Part shown: positions 5,717-7,061 of the stretch, piece after piece
How the letters are laid out: every line of letters starts with the position of its first letter
How positions within the stretch are numbered: position 1 is the stretch's first letter
Position numbers and translations under genes: made by a program
The notes under the pieces: generated by a model
Database searches by the model: none
Told to the model about the DNA's origin: nothing
What the model saw: only the letters and a program-made list of their open reading frames with translations
Assembly (NCBI GenBank): GCA_008501835.1
Contig: QQUB01000409.1
Span: 1-7,061 of the forward strand
From: Bacteroidota bacterium
Lineage (GTDB): Bacteria; Bacteroidota; Bacteroidia; Chitinophagales; Saprospiraceae
DNA length: 7,061 nucleotides
Reading direction: 5' to 3'

Positions 5717-6583
5717 ATGAACCTGTTCCCTGCCATAAAAAATGCCATTGAGGCTGCTCTTGGCACCTCAGTTGAAAAAGTCTCTCCCATAAGCGGAGGA
5801 GACATCAATATTGCCAGGTTGATCGAAACTCCTAAGGGGAATTTTTTTGTCAAGATCAATGATTCCCCTCAATCGGCAAAAATGCTGAAAACAGAGGCAT
5901 CCGGTCTTCGTCTGCTGGCCCAAAGCGGAGTCATTGGTATACCGGAGGTAATTGCACAGGGAACAACCTCCGGAACGGCCTGGCTCGTTCTGGAGTATAT
6001 CGCTCCCGGAGCACCTTCCAAAGTCTTCTGGGAAGACTTTGGAAGATCTCTGGCGACACTTCACAAACAAACCAGTGATCATTTTGGACTGGACCATGAT
6101 AATTTCATTGGAAGCCTTCCCCAATCCAATACCCCCAAACCGGACACCATCACCTTCCTAATTGAGGAGCGATTGAGGCCTCAATTAAAACTGGCTATTC
6201 AATCCGGCCAGTTGAACAATCAGGATCTTCAAAACTTTGAAAGCCTGTTCAATAAACTTCCTCAACTCATACCGGACGAATTACCTGCCTTACTTCACGG
6301 AGACTTGTGGAGTGGGAATTTTCTTTGTTCAAATACAGGAAAACCTATCTTAATCGACCCTGCTATTAGTTTTGCCCATCGGGAAATGGACCTGGCCATG
6401 AGTCGCCTTTTTGGCGGTTTTTCCGGCCGATTTTATGATGCCTACGCTGAAACTTTCCCCACAGAACCCGGACTGGAAGATCGCCTTGGTATTTACCAAT
6501 TATATTATTTACTTGTACATGTGAATCTTTTTGGAAGAGGTTATGTGGGACAAGTGAGAACGGTCTTATCCAGATATCTTTAA
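5717..6583 (+). CDS. Fructosamine/ketosamine-3-kinase family protein (FN3K-like, YniA-like)
   Basis: This 288-residue cytoplasmic kinase belongs to the fructosamine-3-kinase family, whose studied members phosphorylate ketosamines on sugar-modified proteins so that the adduct falls off. The fold is aminoglycoside-phosphotransferase-like. Visible features are the glycine loop SGGDIN (26-31), Lys46 in FFVKIN with Glu60 as its likely partner, the hinge region LVLEYI (90-95), FWEDFGRSLATLH (104-116), the catalytic loop LLHGDLWSGN with Asp196 and Asn201, the metal-binding Asp214 in LIDPA, and the family-specific C-terminus YYLLVHVNLFGRGY (263-276). The glycine loop has Asp29 where human and plant enzymes carry a redox-active Cys. 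Length is normal for the family. The upstream frame meets a TAA at 5690 with no other usual start codon, so the ATG at 5717 stands. It is 36 bp behind the LytTR regulator on the same strand. The natural substrate is unknown; bacterial members may act on free or protein-bound ketosamines. Confidence 0.93.
   Translation: MNLFPAIKNAIEAALGTSVEKVSPISGGDINIARLIETPKGNFFVKINDSPQSAKMLKTEASGLRLLAQSGVIGIPEVIAQGTTSGTAWLVLEYIAPGAPSKVFWEDFGRSLATLHKQTSDHFGLDHDNFIGSLPQSNTPKPDTITFLIEERLRPQLKLAIQSGQLNNQDLQNFESLFNKLPQLIPDELPALLHGDLWSGNFLCSNTGKPILIDPAISFAHREMDLAMSRLFGGFSGRFYDAYAETFPTEPGLEDRLGIYQLYYLLVHVNLFGRGYVGQVRTVLSRYL
6015..6045 (+). repeat. 14-bp perfect inverted repeat with 3-nt loop inside the FN3K-like gene
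   Basis: CTTCCAAAGTCTTC (6015-6028) and GAAGACTTTGGAAG (6032-6045) are exact reverse complements separated by TGG. In mRNA this would be a very stable 14-bp stem. It encodes the codons for residues about 100-110 (PSKVFWEDFGR), in a stretch conserved in the family. There is no following T tract and the reading frame continues normally, so it is not an ordinary terminator. Confidence 0.8.
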
Positions 6584-6645
6584 TAGGGAAATAAAGAAAA
6601 AACGTAGGAACAATAAAGGCTGGATCCCAATTTTGAATCAGGCAC

Positions 6646-6681
6646 AAAAAAAGAAGGGGACAGCAAGCAGCCATTCCCTTC
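6646..6681 (-). terminator. Candidate intrinsic terminator for the right-edge minus-strand gene
   Basis: Read on the minus strand, GAAGGGA (6681-6675) can pair with TCCCCTTC (6660-6653), with one bulged base, and seven T follow directly (6652-6646). It lies about 120 bp beyond the stop of the partial gene at the right edge. The plus strand has no T tract after the hairpin, so the structure points leftward only; I see no matching terminator for the FN3K-like gene on the plus strand in 6584-6800. Confidence 0.5.
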
Positions 6682-6800
6682 CCTTACAAACAAAACCAAC
6701 TACAAACCAATATAAATTATCAGTTTATTGATACTATAACGGCTCAGATAAAAAAACGCTGTCTTAAAATTTAGGAAACTTAAAAATAGTTTGGAATCAC

Positions 6801-7061
6801 TCAGTTGTTTAACTGCCGAAAATGGTGCTTCAACGCCACAGTACTGATCACTTCAACTGGAACATAATAGATTGATTTGCAAATACTTGAAATCTTTTTC
6901 TGACCGAAATATAAAAAATCCCCATCAGTACCGATCAGGAGAATACTGGCCTTGACATTTTCAGGAATATTAAATGTAGAAAAGTATTTATTGCCCTGAA
7001 ACAATTTAACAACCGTATTAAACCTATCCAGAATCAGGTAAGCTGCCTTTTCTATCAAAGG
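6801..7061 (-). CDS. Unrecognised protein, C-terminal 86 codons, 5' partial
   Basis: A minus-strand frame is open from the right edge to a TGA at 6803-6801. The only possible internal initiator close to the edge is a TTG at 7058-7056, and the frame continues beyond it, so the gene most likely starts outside the window. I do not recognise the product. The visible part mixes charged and hydrophobic segments, with KASILLIGTDGDFLYFG in the middle, then KKISSICKSIYYVPVEVISTVALKHHF and the end RQLNN. It shows no signal peptide or obvious catalytic motif. Support for a real gene is the uninterrupted frame, protein-like composition, absence of a better frame on either strand, and a candidate terminator downstream in the right direction. 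Too little is visible to assign a family. Confidence 0.55.
   Translation of the reverse strand, partial: PLIEKAAYLILDRFNTVVKLFQGNKYFSTFNIPENVKASILLIGTDGDFLYFGQKKISSICKSIYYVPVEVISTVALKHHFRQLNN

Noticed and set aside
6366..6674. 102-codon minus-strand open frame at the FN3K-like 3' end
   Set aside because: More than two thirds overlaps the conserved C-terminus of the FN3K-like gene in antisense, and the candidate minus-strand terminator lies within its start region.
6802..6815. CAGTT/AACTG mini-hairpin at the end of the right-edge gene
   Set aside because: A 5-bp stem with a 4-nt loop and no T tract is common by chance and overlaps the last codons.

Overview
The window is a 7.1 kb chromosomal segment of a Bacteroidota bacterium. 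The indications are the absence of Shine-Dalgarno sequences in front of nearly every gene (A/T-rich leaders instead), a TAnnTTTG-type -7 box upstream of folE, a compact four-helix LytS-type kinase paired with a LytTR regulator, and an M23 peptidase whose HxH motif reads HVC. I recall that HVC variant from this phylum but could not check it. Base composition looks uniform, and I see no mobile element, phage gene, CRISPR array, tRNA or rRNA. This is ordinary core-genome territory with a few local oddities.

Layout from left to right: (1) A plus-strand M23 cell-wall endopeptidase, cut by the left edge. Its apparent ATG at 92 lies inside the membrane anchor, so the true start is outside the window. 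(2) A 10-bp-stem terminator with A and T tracts on either side, serving both strands between convergent genes. (3) A minus-strand block read right to left: folE (GTP cyclohydrolase I), 20 bp, fabD (malonyl-CoA:ACP transacylase), then a 163-bp gap holding an AT-rich inverted repeat, then a YqgE/AlgH-family gene. (4) A 159-bp divergent intergenic region. (5) A plus-strand block: LytS/YehU-type histidine kinase, 46 bp, LytTR response regulator, 36 bp, fructosamine/ketosamine-3-kinase family protein. The spacing suggests one transcript. (6) A convergent gap with a hairpin and T tract on the minus strand. (7) The C-terminal end of an unrecognised minus-strand gene running off the right edge.

Together these are cell-envelope and housekeeping functions (peptidoglycan cleavage, fatty-acid initiation, pterin/folate synthesis) next to a signalling pair that may be co-transcribed with a protein-deglycation kinase. 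The observations most worth a second look are the His-to-Cys change at an expected zinc ligand of the M23 enzyme; the kinase-regulator-deglycation kinase linkage; and two perfect inverted repeats with 3-nt loops inside consecutive coding regions of that block. One arm of the longer repeat is also complementary to the nine bases next to the third gene's start codon. I found no clear evidence of a wholly new system; the regulatory ideas are hypotheses.
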